A stretch of DNA of 64,000 nucleotides from an uncultured Pelagibacteraceae bacterium (GTDB lineage Bacteria; Pseudomonadota; Alphaproteobacteria; Pelagibacterales; Pelagibacteraceae): the NCBI GenBank assembly GCA_902571015.1, contig CACGAC010000001.1:186001-250000 (forward strand), written 5' to 3'. Below, one piece after another: positions 46,155 through 55,807 of this stretch; the first letter of the stretch is position 1; every line of letters begins with the position of its first letter. Made by a program: the position numbers and the translations under genes. The notes under the pieces were generated by a model. That model had not been told where the DNA came from and did no database searches. It saw nothing but the letters and a program-made list of their open reading frames with translations.

Positions 46155-46735
46155 TTATAGTTATCTAAATATTTTTTAATTTTTTCAATTGGAAGTCCCA
46201 TTATTGTATTTTCGTTTCCATCAATACTTGAGAATAAATCTCTTCCCTCACCCTCTATCTGATAAACATTATAAGCATATAACGCCTCATCCGAAATTTT
46301 TAATAAATATTCTTTTAGTTCTTCTTCTGTCATTTTTTTCATTGTCAGTAATGCTTTATCGGTATGGTTCCATACCATAGATCCATTTTTGGAGATACAA
46401 ACTGAGCTTATTAAATGATGTTTTTTACCATTTAGTTTTTTTAAAATTTCTAAAGCTTCATTTCTATCATTAGGTTTTGATATGAGTTCTCCCTCTAAAT
46501 CAATTACACTATCAGCACCCAAAACTAAATCGTCAATATATTTATTGCTTACTTTATTGGCTTTTAATTCAGCTAGATTTTTTGATATGATTTCAGGTGT
46601 AGCTTTTTCTTTTAATAAACTTAGTTTCACAATATCTTCATCTACATTTGATGGTTTTACCTCATTTAAAATATCATTTTCGTCTAATATCTTTTTTCTA
46701 ACCTTGCTTTTAGAAGCTAGAATAATTTTAGGCAT
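46151..46735 (-). CDS. maf: Maf-family nucleotide pyrophosphatase
   Basis: 194 residues. ILASKSKVRKKIL at 5-17, VLGADSVIDLEGELISKPND near 71 and NTIMGLPIEKI near the end are the Maf signatures. Maf proteins hydrolyse non-canonical or pyrimidine nucleoside triphosphates and may influence division. It overlaps ppsR by 8 bases. Confidence 0.95.
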   Translation of the reverse strand: MPKIILASKSKVRKKILDENDILNEVKPSNVDEDIVKLSLLKEKATPEIISKNLAELKANKVSNKYIDDLVLGADSVIDLEGELISKPNDRNEALEILKKLNGKKHHLISSVCISKNGSMVWNHTDKALLTMKKMTEEELKEYLLKISDEALYAYNVYQIEGEGRDLFSSIDGNENTIMGLPIEKIKKYLDNYK

Positions 46736-47552
46736 TTTCTTTATATATTTCGTATATTTTGATTACGGAAGCTGCAGTTTCTTCTACAGATTTTCGTGTC
46801 ACATCAATGAATGGCCATTTATATTTTTTGAAAGTATTTTTTGCCATATCTACTTCTTTTTTAATTTGATCTAAATCTGTATATAATTTATTTTTATTTT
46901 CCTTAAGTGAATTCATCCTGTTTTTTCTAATCTCCACAAGCCTTTCTGGCTCAGTATTTAATCCAATAATGCATGAGATTTTAGGGTTTTCTTTTAAAGC
47001 TTCTGGTAAAGAATTTTCATTTATTAAAGGTATGTTGGATGTTTTAAAACCTTTGTTAGCTAAAAAGATTGCGGTTGGAGTCTTACTTGTTCTGCTCACT
47101 CCCAACAAAATTATATCAGATTCTTTTATTTCTTTTACAAGATTACCGTCATCATGATTCATTGTAAATTGAATTGCTTCGATTCTTTTATAATATTCTT
47201 CATCAAGAGCATATTGTCCACTTGGTTGGTGTGAGGCTTTTTGATTTAAAAGTTTTGAAAAACTTAATATTAGATCACCTAACACCCCAAAACATGGAAT
47301 TTTTTTCGTGTCACTATTTTTTGCAAGATATTTTGCCAGATTACTATCAACAATGGAGTATAAGATTATTGCATTTTTTTCTTTTTCTGCATTTTCTAAA
47401 ATTTTTATAATTTGATTTTCTGTTCTTGTAAAAGAATAAGTGTGTATTTTATAATTAATATTTTTAAATTGAGCTTTGATAGCTATAAAAATACGATCAA
47501 GAGTTTCACCAGTTGCATCTGATACAAGATAAATTTGATATAAGTTACTCAT
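46728..47552 (-). CDS. ppsR: PEP synthase/PPDK regulatory protein (kinase-phosphorylase, DUF299)
   Basis: 274 residues from the ATG at 47552 (MSNLYQIYLVSDATGETLDR); extra in-frame codons to 47579 lack conservation and run over a DnaA-box match. The P-loop-like LLGVSRTSKTPTAIFLAN near 146 is diagnostic. The enzyme switches PEP synthase or pyruvate phosphate dikinase on and off by ADP-dependent phosphorylation. It is the first gene left of the putative origin, matching the position of RP001-type genes in other alphaproteobacteria. Confidence 0.94.
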   Translation of the reverse strand: MSNLYQIYLVSDATGETLDRIFIAIKAQFKNINYKIHTYSFTRTENQIIKILENAEKEKNAIILYSIVDSNLAKYLAKNSDTKKIPCFGVLGDLILSFSKLLNQKASHQPSGQYALDEEYYKRIEAIQFTMNHDDGNLVKEIKESDIILLGVSRTSKTPTAIFLANKGFKTSNIPLINENSLPEALKENPKISCIIGLNTEPERLVEIRKNRMNSLKENKNKLYTDLDQIKKEVDMAKNTFKKYKWPFIDVTRKSVEETAASVIKIYEIYKENA

Positions 47553-47560
47553 GTATAATG

Positions 47561-47569
47561 TGTGTATAA
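47561..47569 (-). promoter_or_regulatory. DnaA-box match
   Basis: TTATACACA on the minus strand, a perfect fit to the consensus TTWTNCACA. It lies 9 bases upstream of the ppsR start, at the left edge of the putative origin. Confidence 0.55.
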
Positions 47570-47579
47570 ATTTGTACAA

Positions 47580-47834
47580 TTTTTATCATATTGAACATTT
47601 TCCATATTTTAAAATTTATGGTGTAAAACAATGCTTTTATTAACAAAATTAAACATGTTAAAATCTCCAGTAATCATTTGGTGTATTTAGTTAATAAGCT
47701 TCAATTTTGCGTATATATTTATTAAAATTTAAATTCTAAATGTTAACAAACTGTTTATAAAATGTTCAATAAATTTAATCACCATTATTCACAGAATATA
47801 CTAACATTACAATTAATTATATTTAATTATTAAT
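47580..47834. other. oriC: Putative chromosomal replication origin
   Basis: 255 bases of very AT-rich DNA between the divergent ppsR and hemE. The ppsR|hemE junction is the known origin location in Caulobacter and the proposed one in Rickettsia, and the flanking genes here match on both sides. Consensus DnaA boxes occur at 47561-47569 and 47785-47793, with one-mismatch forms at 47620-47628 and 47637-47645. Genes for 3 kb to the left are on the minus strand and those to the right mostly on the plus strand. ParA, ParB and a parS site follow within 10 kb. It probably also holds the ppsR and hemE promoters. Confidence 0.75.
47785..47793 (+). promoter_or_regulatory. DnaA-box match
   Basis: TTATTCACA, a perfect fit to TTWTNCACA, 41 bases before the hemE ATG inside the putative origin. 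Confidence 0.6.
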
Positions 47835-48836
47835 ATGTCTCCAATCGAAGAAGTAATAATAAACAAGAAAAGTGATATTAATCCTATTTGGATAATGAGA
47901 CAGGCTGGTAGATATTTACCTGAATTTAGAGAAATAAGAAAACAAAATCCTGATTTTATTAAATTATGTCTTAACGAAAAATTATCAAGTGAGATTACTT
48001 TACAACCTTTGAAAAGATTCGATTTGGATGCAGCAATAATTTTTTCTGATATCTTAATGTTACCATATGGCTTAAATCAAACTGTTGAATTTAAAAAAAA
48101 TGTAGGCCCATTACTTGGTAACTTTGACTTAAAAGAAATTTCAAATATTGAAGAAGTTGAATTTGTAGAAAAACTATCTTCCGTCTATAAATTAATTAAA
48201 TTAGTAAGTAATTCTCAATTTACTAAAAATAAAACTACCATAGGATTTGTTGGAGCACCGTGGACTTTATTGGTTTATATGATAAATAAAAAATCACCAA
48301 AATTAAGCTTGAATGAAAATTTTTTTGAAGACAAATATTTAATTGATAAAATTCTTAAAATTTTAGATAAATTTTTAAAAATACATATCAAAAATCAAAT
48401 TGATAGTGGTGCTCAGATAATACAAATCTTTGATAGTTGGGCTGGTCTGCTAAAAGAAAAAGATTTACCTTATTATATTTATGACCCCACCTTAAGCTTG
48501 GTTAATTATACTAAATCCTTAAATGTGCCTGTTATCTGCTTTCCAAGAGGTATTAAAAATTACAAAAATTATTGTGAAATTATTAAACCAGACACAATTT
48601 GCATTGATTATGAGGTTGACCCAGTCAAAATTAATAAAGAAATAAACATTCCTGTTCAAGGTGGAATGGACCCAAAGCTTTTGCTTTCTGATAAAGAAAA
48701 CTTAAAAAAAGAAACAACGAAATATTTAGATATATTTAAAGATCATCCATATATATTTAATTTAGGGCATGGCGTTCTTCCAGAAACGGACCCTAATATG
48801 ATGGACTATTTAGTAAAAACTGTGAAAGATTATTAA
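47835..48836 (+). CDS. hemE: Uroporphyrinogen decarboxylase
   Basis: 333 residues. IWIMRQAGRYLPEFREI at 18-34 is the family signature; IIFSDILMLPYGL near 76, GFVGAPWTLLVYMI near 136 and FNLGHGVLPETDPNM near 312 complete the active site. It converts uroporphyrinogen III to coproporphyrinogen III. It is the first gene right of the origin, and its stop shares one base with hemH. Confidence 0.97.
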   Translation: MSPIEEVIINKKSDINPIWIMRQAGRYLPEFREIRKQNPDFIKLCLNEKLSSEITLQPLKRFDLDAAIIFSDILMLPYGLNQTVEFKKNVGPLLGNFDLKEISNIEEVEFVEKLSSVYKLIKLVSNSQFTKNKTTIGFVGAPWTLLVYMINKKSPKLSLNENFFEDKYLIDKILKILDKFLKIHIKNQIDSGAQIIQIFDSWAGLLKEKDLPYYIYDPTLSLVNYTKSLNVPVICFPRGIKNYKNYCEIIKPDTICIDYEVDPVKINKEINIPVQGGMDPKLLLSDKENLKKETTKYLDIFKDHPYIFNLGHGVLPETDPNMMDYLVKTVKDY

Positions 48837-49834
48837 TGGAAAAAAAAATAGAACACCCGCCAGTTAATTTCGGAAAAACAGGAGTTTTAATTGTCAATCT
48901 TGGAACTCCTGACTCAACAAATTGGTTTGATATAAGAAAATATTTAAAAGAATTTTTATCAGATAGGAGAGTAATCGAAGTTAACCCGATAATTTGGCAA
49001 ATCATATTAAATGTTATTATATTAACTTTTCGGCCATCCAAAACAGCCAAGGCTTATAAAGAAATTTGGATGAAAGACAAAAACATTTCTCCTCTTTTGC
49101 ATTATACGCAAAAGCAAGCAGAAAAGCTTTCAAACCTAATATCTGAAAAAAACTTAATAATAGATTATGCTATGAGATATGGGAATCCTAGCATAAGAAG
49201 TAAAATTGCAACCCTTCATGAAATGGGTTGTGAAAATTTAATAATTCTTCCTCTTTATCCACAATATGCTGCGGCAACCACTGCAACTGTCTGTGATGAA
49301 GTATATAGAACTCTTATGAAAATGAGATGGCAACCATCACTAAAAATAGTGCCACATTATGAGTCGGATCCATTATATATAGAAGCGCTCGTAAATTCTT
49401 TGAATAAAAAAATTAAAGAAATAAATTGGAAGCCAGATTTGATATTAGCTTCTTATCATGGAATACCTCAAAAATATTTTGATAAGGGCGATCCTTATCA
49501 TTGCTATTGTCACAAGACCACGAGACTAATATCAGAAAAGTTTACTTCAATTGAAATTAAGACAACATTCCAATCTAGATTTGGTCCTGAAAAATGGCTT
49601 CAACCTTACACAGATAAAACTTTAGAAAATTTACCCAAAGAAGGTAAAAAAAATGTTTTGGCCATATGTCCAGGATTTTCCTCAGACTGCGTCGAAACTT
49701 TAGAGGAAATCCAAATTCAAGGAAAAGAGAGTTTTTTAGAATCTGGTGGAGAAAACTTTGATATGGTACCGTGTTTGAACGATAATGACGATCACATAAT
49801 TTTATTAAAATCTTTAATTCAAAAAAACATTTGA
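48836..49834 (+). CDS. hemH: Ferrochelatase
   Basis: 332 residues. GVLIVNLGTPDSTNW near 15, LPLYPQYAAATTATVCDE near 143 with the conserved Tyr-Pro-Gln, the catalytic His in ASYHGIPQKYFDKGDPYH near 205, and FQSRFGPEKWLQPYTDKTL near 247. It inserts iron into protoporphyrin IX at the inner membrane. It is followed after 3 bases by hemJ, which makes its substrate. Confidence 0.97.
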   Translation: MEKKIEHPPVNFGKTGVLIVNLGTPDSTNWFDIRKYLKEFLSDRRVIEVNPIIWQIILNVIILTFRPSKTAKAYKEIWMKDKNISPLLHYTQKQAEKLSNLISEKNLIIDYAMRYGNPSIRSKIATLHEMGCENLIILPLYPQYAAATTATVCDEVYRTLMKMRWQPSLKIVPHYESDPLYIEALVNSLNKKIKEINWKPDLILASYHGIPQKYFDKGDPYHCYCHKTTRLISEKFTSIEIKTTFQSRFGPEKWLQPYTDKTLENLPKEGKKNVLAICPGFSSDCVETLEEIQIQGKESFLESGGENFDMVPCLNDNDDHIILLKSLIQKNI

Positions 49835-49837
49835 TTA

Positions 49838-50272
49838 ATGAACACTTACTTACTTTTTAAATCGTTACATTTGATATCTGTCATTTCTTGGATGGCTGGA
49901 TTGTTATATCTCCCAAGAATTTTCGTTTATCATTCTCAAAACAACACTCAGCCAATTATATCAGAGGTGTTTAAGGTTATGGAAAGAAAACTTTTTTTTT
50001 ATATCATGACACCAGCAATGATATTATCTTGGCTATTTGGCTTGCTACTTATTCACGAAATAGGATTTGAAAAACTTGGACAAACTTGGATGATTTTGAA
50101 ATTGATATTTGTGGTTATTTTAACAATTTATCATTTTTATCTTGGTCGTATTTTAGGACAGTTTAAATTTGACCTTAATACGCATTCACATAAATTTTAT
50201 CGATTTATAAATGAAATACCCACATTATTGCTTATTTTAATCATATTTGTTGTAGTTTTTAAGCCTATCTAG
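49838..50272 (+). CDS. hemJ: Protoporphyrinogen IX oxidase HemJ
   Basis: 144 residues with four membrane segments. The N-terminal KSLHLISVISWMAGLLYLPR followed by IFVYH holds the conserved His near 10, and TWMILKLIFVVILTIYHFYL near 85 has a second conserved Lys/His region. HemJ replaces HemG/HemY in most alphaproteobacteria and oxidises protoporphyrinogen for HemH. hemE-hemH-hemJ form one transcript. Confidence 0.93.
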   Translation: MNTYLLFKSLHLISVISWMAGLLYLPRIFVYHSQNNTQPIISEVFKVMERKLFFYIMTPAMILSWLFGLLLIHEIGFEKLGQTWMILKLIFVVILTIYHFYLGRILGQFKFDLNTHSHKFYRFINEIPTLLLILIIFVVVFKPI

Positions 50273-50308
50273 GGTTGAAAATTTGCAAATAGCATATATA
50301 TTTAACCT

Positions 50309-50328
50309 ATTATTAAGTCCTTAATAAT
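50309..50328. repeat. 20-base palindrome upstream of rho
   Basis: ATTATTAAG at 50309-50317 and CTTAATAAT at 50320-50328 form perfect 9-base arms around TC, ending 8 bases before the rho ATG. The two-base centre is too tight for an RNA hairpin with full stem, so a DNA-binding dimer site is as likely as an RNA structure. A smaller palindrome, ATTTGCAAAT, lies at 50281-50290. Confidence 0.5.
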
Positions 50329-50336
50329 CTCTAATC

Positions 50337-51605
50337 ATGAACATACAAGAATTAAAACTTAAATCATCAGAACAACTTATTACACAGGCAGAAGAGCTTG
50401 GTATTGAAAATGCTAGCACACTGAGAAAACAGGAAATTCTTTTCGCAATTCTTAAAAAGGTTGCTGAAAAAGAGGAAATTACAGGCGCAGGAGTTTTACA
50501 ATTGCTTCAGGATGGATTTGGTTTTTTAAGAGCGATGGAGTCAAACTATCTTCCTGGTCCTGACGATATTTACGTTAGTCCAAGTCAAATAAGAAAATTT
50601 GGTTTAAGAACTGGAGATACTGTTGAGGGTCCTGTAAGAGCTCCTAAAGAAGGTGAAAGATATTTTGCTTTATTACAAGTTAGTAAAATAAATTTTGAGG
50701 AACCCGATAAATCTAGACACAAAATTGCGTTTGATAACCTAACTCCCCTGTATCCAGATAAACAATTAGTTATGGAAGTTGAGGCTACAAAGCCAGATAA
50801 AAAACAAGATTTAACACCGAGATTGATAGATCTTGTTAGCCCAATTGGAAAAGGTCAAAGATCGATAATTATTTCTCCACCTAAAGCAGGAAAGACTATG
50901 ATTTTACAAAGTATTGCAAACTCAATTGCTAAAAATTATCCAGAGTGTTATCTCATAGTATTATTGATTGATGAACGTCCAGAAGAAGTGACGGATATGC
51001 AAAGAACTGTCAAAGGTGAGGTTATTAGTTCAACTTTTGATGAACCTGCACAAAGACACGTTGCAGTAGCTGAAATGGTAATAGAAAAGGCGAAAAGACT
51101 TACAGAACATAAGAAGGATGTGGTGATACTACTAGACTCAATAACAAGACTAGGTCGAGCTTATAATGCTGTTATACCAAGCTCGGGAAAGGTTTTAACT
51201 GGTGGTGTAGATGCTAATGCACTCCAAAGACCCAAAAGATTTTTTGGTGCAGCAAGAAACATAGAGGAAGGCGGATCTTTAACTATTATATCTACCGCTT
51301 TAATAGATACTGGAAGCAGAATGGATGAAGTAATTTTTGAGGAATTTAAGGGAACTGGAAATAGTGAAACCGTGTTAGATAGAAAAATTGCAGATAAAAG
51401 GATTTATCCCGCTATTGATATAACAAAATCAGGCACTAGAAGAGAAGAATTGTTATTTGATAAAAATGATCTTCAAAAGATGAATGTTTTAAGAAGAATA
51501 ATCGCCCCAATGGGAACAATGGATGCAATCGAGTTTATTAGTTCTAAATTAAAAGATACAAAAAACAACTCTGATTTCTTCAATTCAATGAACAAACCAA
51601 GCTAA
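50337..51605 (+). CDS. rho: Transcription termination factor Rho
   Basis: 422 residues. The RNA-binding cold-shock-like domain shows [20 protein letters not shown] near 62; the motor has [20 protein letters not shown] near 177 (P-loop), [13 protein letters not shown] near 208 and the Q/R-loop stretch [20 protein letters not shown] near 264. It is the RNA helicase that ends transcription. Few intrinsic terminators are visible in this window, which fits heavy reliance on Rho. Confidence 0.98.
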   Translation: MNIQELKLKSSEQLITQAEELGIENASTLRKQEILFAILKKVAEKEEITGAGVLQLLQDGFGFLRAMESNYLPGPDDIYVSPSQIRKFGLRTGDTVEGPVRAPKEGERYFALLQVSKINFEEPDKSRHKIAFDNLTPLYPDKQLVMEVEATKPDKKQDLTPRLIDLVSPIGKGQRSIIISPPKAGKTMILQSIANSIAKNYPECYLIVLLIDERPEEVTDMQRTVKGEVISSTFDEPAQRHVAVAEMVIEKAKRLTEHKKDVVILLDSITRLGRAYNAVIPSSGKVLTGGVDANALQRPKRFFGAARNIEEGGSLTIISTALIDTGSRMDEVIFEEFKGTGNSETVLDRKIADKRIYPAIDITKSGTRREELLFDKNDLQKMNVLRRIIAPMGTMDAIEFISSKLKDTKNNSDFFNSMNKPS

Positions 51606-51606
51606 T

Positions 51607-52449
51607 TTAAAGATAGCCAAGTTCTTTTAATTCATTATTAAGCTCAGTTTCCAAATCTTTCTGTATTTTTGTTGGTAGTGTCTTTTGCCAATTATTGCTA
51701 GGTCCTTTGTTAAAGAATCTTACTTTTTCACTTCTTCCTTTAACGAAAACGTTTTCTGTAAAATCACCATTATCTTCAATTTTTTTTAATGCTTCGAAGG
51801 AGGTTGATTTTATAATATTTTCTTTTTTGGTATCAGACACCTCTAAATCAATGTAATTTTTAAGAAATGCAATAATTTTATCAATTTCTTGATGTATATT
51901 TTTTACTAAGTCTTCGTATTTAATAATTAACAAATTTTCATTATCGTTCGTCCAAAACTTATAATGTTCTTTCCACGATCCAAGGTATGTAATAACGTTT
52001 CCACCTCTTAACTCAATTTCTTTACCTGGAGAAAGAATTTTTGATGTGAGAAGAAACTTTTTAGACTCTTCAATAGATTTGCTGAAGTGATTTGATATGG
52101 AGTCAATAAGATTTCTAGGATCTCTAACAATGTAAATTGTAGCTCGTGTGCATTCTTTATTGGTAAAAGGATAATTGTCAATTTTACAGTTTAAATGATG
52201 TGTTTTGAAAAATTTTATTTTAGTGTCTAAATTAATTCTTTCTTGAGATGTAATCCAATGCTTTTTGATTTCGTGAATATTATTATAATCTTGTGTGAAA
52301 TGTTCTAAAAACCGTCTTTGTGGATATTGGTCAATTTTTTTTATACTAGGAAAATCAAATATTCCATTCTCTGTATAGACTAGAGAAGAAATTATAGATC
52401 TGACCCATGTATTTCCACTCTTCGGATATGATGCTACCCAAATAATCAT
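51607..52449 (-). CDS. Sulfotransferase
   Basis: 280 residues, a close relative of the gene at 29845-30693. PAPS-binding motifs are IIWVASYPKSGNTWVRSIIS at 2-21 and TIYIVRDPRNLIDS near 103, with KYEDLVKN near 178 and KGPSNNWQK near the C-terminus. It is the only minus-strand gene between rho and mnmE, both of which belong to the conserved origin cluster, so it looks like an insertion. Acceptor unknown. Confidence 0.9.
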   Translation of the reverse strand: MIIWVASYPKSGNTWVRSIISSLVYTENGIFDFPSIKKIDQYPQRRFLEHFTQDYNNIHEIKKHWITSQERINLDTKIKFFKTHHLNCKIDNYPFTNKECTRATIYIVRDPRNLIDSISNHFSKSIEESKKFLLTSKILSPGKEIELRGGNVITYLGSWKEHYKFWTNDNENLLIIKYEDLVKNIHQEIDKIIAFLKNYIDLEVSDTKKENIIKSTSFEALKKIEDNGDFTENVFVKGRSEKVRFFNKGPSNNWQKTLPTKIQKDLETELNNELKELGYL

Positions 52450-52487
52450 AAAAGTTTATAATTATATAAAATAAAAAACCAAATTAT

Positions 52488-53819
52488 ATGACAATTTATG
52501 CATTATCTAGTGGGCCTGGTATTTCTGGCATAGCCGTTGTGAGGATTTCAGGTTCAGATTCTTCAAAGGTTCTAAAATTGTTAACAAAGAATGAGCTACC
52601 AACTCCTAGAGTGGCTACTCTTCGAAAAATAAACAATATCAACACTTCTGAACTTATTGATGAAGGGTTAATCTTATGGTTCCCTGGCCCTCAGAGCTAC
52701 ACTGGCGAAGATATGGTCGAAATTCATATTCACGGTGGTAAAGCAGTTGTGGAGGCGCTTTTGAATACTCTTTCAAATATAAAAGAGTGTCGACTTGCAG
52801 ATCCTGGTGAGTTTACAAAACTTGCTTTTCAAAACAGTAAAATAAATTTGCTAAAAGCAGAGAGTATAGCTGATTTGATCTCAGCAGAAACTGAAATTCA
52901 GAGATTGCAAGCTGTAAAAATGATGAAAGGAAAATCTTCTGAAAAATTTAATGAGTTGAGAGAAAAATTATTGAAAATTTTGTCATTTGTTGAGGCAAAA
53001 ATAGATTTTCCCGATGAGGATTTACCAGAAGAAAATTTAAAAAAGATAAAAGAGGATTCATCGAATGTCTTAAATGAGATTAAAAAAATTTTGAATGATC
53101 AAAAAGTTGGTGAGATAATTCGTGAAGGTTTTAAAATTGCAATTGTAGGTCCAACTAATGCTGGTAAGTCTAGTCTATTAAATAATTTATCAAATAGGGA
53201 GGTTGCTATAGTGTCTGAAATTGCTGGTACCACAAGAGACGTTGTTGAAACACATTTGAACATAGACGGTTATCCAGTTATAATTTCAGATACAGCTGGT
53301 ATAAGAGACTCCAAGGACGAAATCGAAAAAAAAGGAATAAAATTATCATTAAAAAAAGCTGAAAATGCTGATCTAAAACTAGTAGTGGTGGATGCAAAAA
53401 GTATTGATTTAAGCGGATTTTTGAATGACTTATTAAAAAAAGACGCAATTCTAGTTATAAATAAATCAGATCTGTTGAAAGAAAAATTAGATTCTGAAAC
53501 TTCTAAATTTAATCATGTTTTGATTTCACTAAAAAACAATTTAAATATAGATAAATTAATATCTAAAATAAAAAACCACTTAAAAAATAAATTTATATCA
53601 GATGAAGATATCTTAATTACAAGAGAAAGGCATAGACAACATTTGCTTCAGTGTGTTGAACATTTGAAAAATTTTACCGACAAAAATGATAAAAAAGATT
53701 TTGATAAAGGTGCTGAGGATTTAAGATTAGCCACAAGACAATTAGGTATGATTGTAGGAAAAGTTGATGTAGAGGAGATATTAGGCAGTATTTTTAACGA
53801 TTTTTGCATTGGTAAATAA
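52488..53819 (+). CDS. mnmE: tRNA modification GTPase MnmE
   Basis: 443 residues. The N-terminal tetrahydrofolate-binding domain shows GPGISGIAVVRISG at 8-21 and FPGPQSYTGEDMVEIHIHGG near 68; the G domain has AIVGPTNAGKSSLLNNL (G1, near 217), the TTRD switch in IAGTTRDVVET near 243, DTAG near 264 and NKSD near 324; the last residues are FCIGK with the essential Cys. Works with MnmG at U34 of tRNAs. Confidence 0.98.
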   Translation: MTIYALSSGPGISGIAVVRISGSDSSKVLKLLTKNELPTPRVATLRKINNINTSELIDEGLILWFPGPQSYTGEDMVEIHIHGGKAVVEALLNTLSNIKECRLADPGEFTKLAFQNSKINLLKAESIADLISAETEIQRLQAVKMMKGKSSEKFNELREKLLKILSFVEAKIDFPDEDLPEENLKKIKEDSSNVLNEIKKILNDQKVGEIIREGFKIAIVGPTNAGKSSLLNNLSNREVAIVSEIAGTTRDVVETHLNIDGYPVIISDTAGIRDSKDEIEKKGIKLSLKKAENADLKLVVVDAKSIDLSGFLNDLLKKDAILVINKSDLLKEKLDSETSKFNHVLISLKNNLNIDKLISKIKNHLKNKFISDEDILITRERHRQHLLQCVEHLKNFTDKNDKKDFDKGAEDLRLATRQLGMIVGKVDVEEILGSIFNDFCIGK

Positions 53820-53877
53820 TAACGTTTTTAAGGGTTTTTTTTGAAGCTTTTTATTGATTTTCGTTAAAAAACACCAC

Positions 53878-53893
53878 TTTTTTTTAAAAAAAA
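53878..53893. repeat. T8A8 palindrome before mnmG
   Basis: Eight T followed by eight A in the 116-base gap between mnmE and mnmG. The rest of the gap shows only a T-run after AAGGG at 53830-53842. Such T-to-A steps are rigid or kink DNA locally; no protein site is recognised. Confidence 0.4.
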
Positions 53894-53935
53894 CAGAAAT
53901 CTTGTAAATATCCTAATCGAATATAAATTTAGCTC

Positions 53936-55807
53936 ATGAAAAAAAATTTTCAATTTGATGTAGTTGTTATCGGAGGTGGTCATGCTGGCTGTGAAGCTGC
54001 AGCGGCCTCAGCAAGGCTTGGTGTAAATACCGCTTTGTTTACGCATAACAAAAATACAATCGGAGAAATGTCATGTAATCCAGCTATAGGTGGTTTAGGT
54101 AAAGGTCACCTGGTTAGAGAAATTGATGCTTTAGATGGAGTCATGGGAGAGGTTGCTGACAAGTCTGGAATACAATTTAGATTATTAAATAGAAGTAGAG
54201 GACCTGCGGTAAGAGGTCCCCGAACACAGTCTGACAGATCATTATATCGTAAATATATGCAAGAAAAACTTGTAAACTATTGTAATTTAAGCATTTTTTC
54301 GGATCCTGTAGTAAAGTTTATTTTTGAAAATAACCAAATAAGTGGATTTATTACGTTAAATGATAACAAAGTGAGTTGTAACAAGTTAATCTTAACAACA
54401 GGCACTTTTTTGAATGGTTTGATACATATAGGTAATGAAAGAACTCCTGCTGGCCGATTTAATGAAAAACCGAGTACAGGGTTAAGTGAACAGCTAAAAA
54501 AGTATAATTTCAAAATTGGAAGATTAAAAACAGGGACACCTCCTAGATTAGATTCTAGAACAATTAATTTTGAAAATTTGGAACAGCAGTTTGCCGATGA
54601 AGATCCATATTTTTTTTCTTTTCTCACCAAAAAAAATTTAAACAAACAAGTGTCTTGTTCCATGACCTACACTAACGAGAGAGTTCATAAAATAATCGAA
54701 AAAAATTTATCTAAAAGTGCAATGTATTCTGGAAGCATACAAGGTGTTGGTCCTAGATACTGCCCCTCTATTGAAGACAAAATAGTAAAATTTGCTGATA
54801 AGACAAGACATCAAATATTTCTAGAGCCTGAGGGTCTAAATGATCATACTATTTACCCTAATGGCATATCTACATCTCTACCTGAGGTTGTGCAATACGA
54901 AATACTCAATAATATCAATGGTTTAGAGAATGTAAAAGTAATTAGACCAGGATATGCTATAGAATATGATTATATTGACCCTAGAGAGCTCTTTTTAACA
55001 CTGGAGACAAAAAAAATAAAAAATCTTTATCTTGCTGGTCAAATTAATGGAACTACAGGTTATGAGGAAGCAGCTGCTCAAGGCCTTATAGCAGGAATTA
55101 ATGCTGCTCTATCCTTTAAAAATATGGAGCCTTTTATTTTAGATAGATCAGATGCTTACATTGGCGTTATGATAGATGATTTAGTTACCAAAGGCGTTGC
55201 AGAGCCTTATAGAATGTTTACATCTCGAGCAGAATACAGACTAAGTCTCAGGTCAGATAATGCAGACCTAAGGCTTACTCATAAAGGAATCAAAATTGGT
55301 TTAATAGCAGAAATTAGAAAACAACTCTTTGAGGATAAATTCAATAAATTAAGCAAAATATCTCTTCAAATGTCTAATTTAAACATTTCACCCTCTAAGG
55401 CAGACAAATTTGGAATAAAAATAGCGAAAGATGGTGTTTTTAGATCAGCAGAGGAAATTCTTACCCAAAAAAGTGTTGATATGACAAAAATAAGGAATAT
55501 ATGGCCTGAAATCGCTGATTATGGGGATGAAATTGATGAGCAAATTGAGATTAACTCTCATTATAGAGGATATTTAAAGAAACAAAAGGCTGATATTTTA
55601 GCTTTTAAACGAGATGAGAATTTAAAAATACCAGATAATATTGATTATGATCAATTTTCAGGCCTTTCTAATGAAGTAAAAGTCAAATTCAAAGAAATAA
55701 GGCCCAAAACTATGGGTCAAGCCTTAAGAATCGATGGAATAACCCCTGCAGCCGTATATATTTTGTTGTCACACGTCAAAAGAAAGTCTATTAAGCATAT
55801 AGCTTAA
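53936..55807 (+). CDS. mnmG: tRNA uridine 5-carboxymethylaminomethyl modification enzyme MnmG
   Basis: 623 residues. FAD site [20 protein letters not shown] at 9-28, [19 protein letters not shown] near 45, [20 protein letters not shown] near 88, [11 protein letters not shown] near 200 and [20 protein letters not shown] near 367. The C-terminal helical domain that binds MnmE is present. It is followed by rsmG with one base shared. Confidence 0.98.
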   Translation: MKKNFQFDVVVIGGGHAGCEAAAASARLGVNTALFTHNKNTIGEMSCNPAIGGLGKGHLVREIDALDGVMGEVADKSGIQFRLLNRSRGPAVRGPRTQSDRSLYRKYMQEKLVNYCNLSIFSDPVVKFIFENNQISGFITLNDNKVSCNKLILTTGTFLNGLIHIGNERTPAGRFNEKPSTGLSEQLKKYNFKIGRLKTGTPPRLDSRTINFENLEQQFADEDPYFFSFLTKKNLNKQVSCSMTYTNERVHKIIEKNLSKSAMYSGSIQGVGPRYCPSIEDKIVKFADKTRHQIFLEPEGLNDHTIYPNGISTSLPEVVQYEILNNINGLENVKVIRPGYAIEYDYIDPRELFLTLETKKIKNLYLAGQINGTTGYEEAAAQGLIAGINAALSFKNMEPFILDRSDAYIGVMIDDLVTKGVAEPYRMFTSRAEYRLSLRSDNADLRLTHKGIKIGLIAEIRKQLFEDKFNKLSKISLQMSNLNISPSKADKFGIKIAKDGVFRSAEEILTQKSVDMTKIRNIWPEIADYGDEIDEQIEINSHYRGYLKKQKADILAFKRDENLKIPDNIDYDQFSGLSNEVKVKFKEIRPKTMGQALRIDGITPAAVYILLSHVKRKSIKHIA

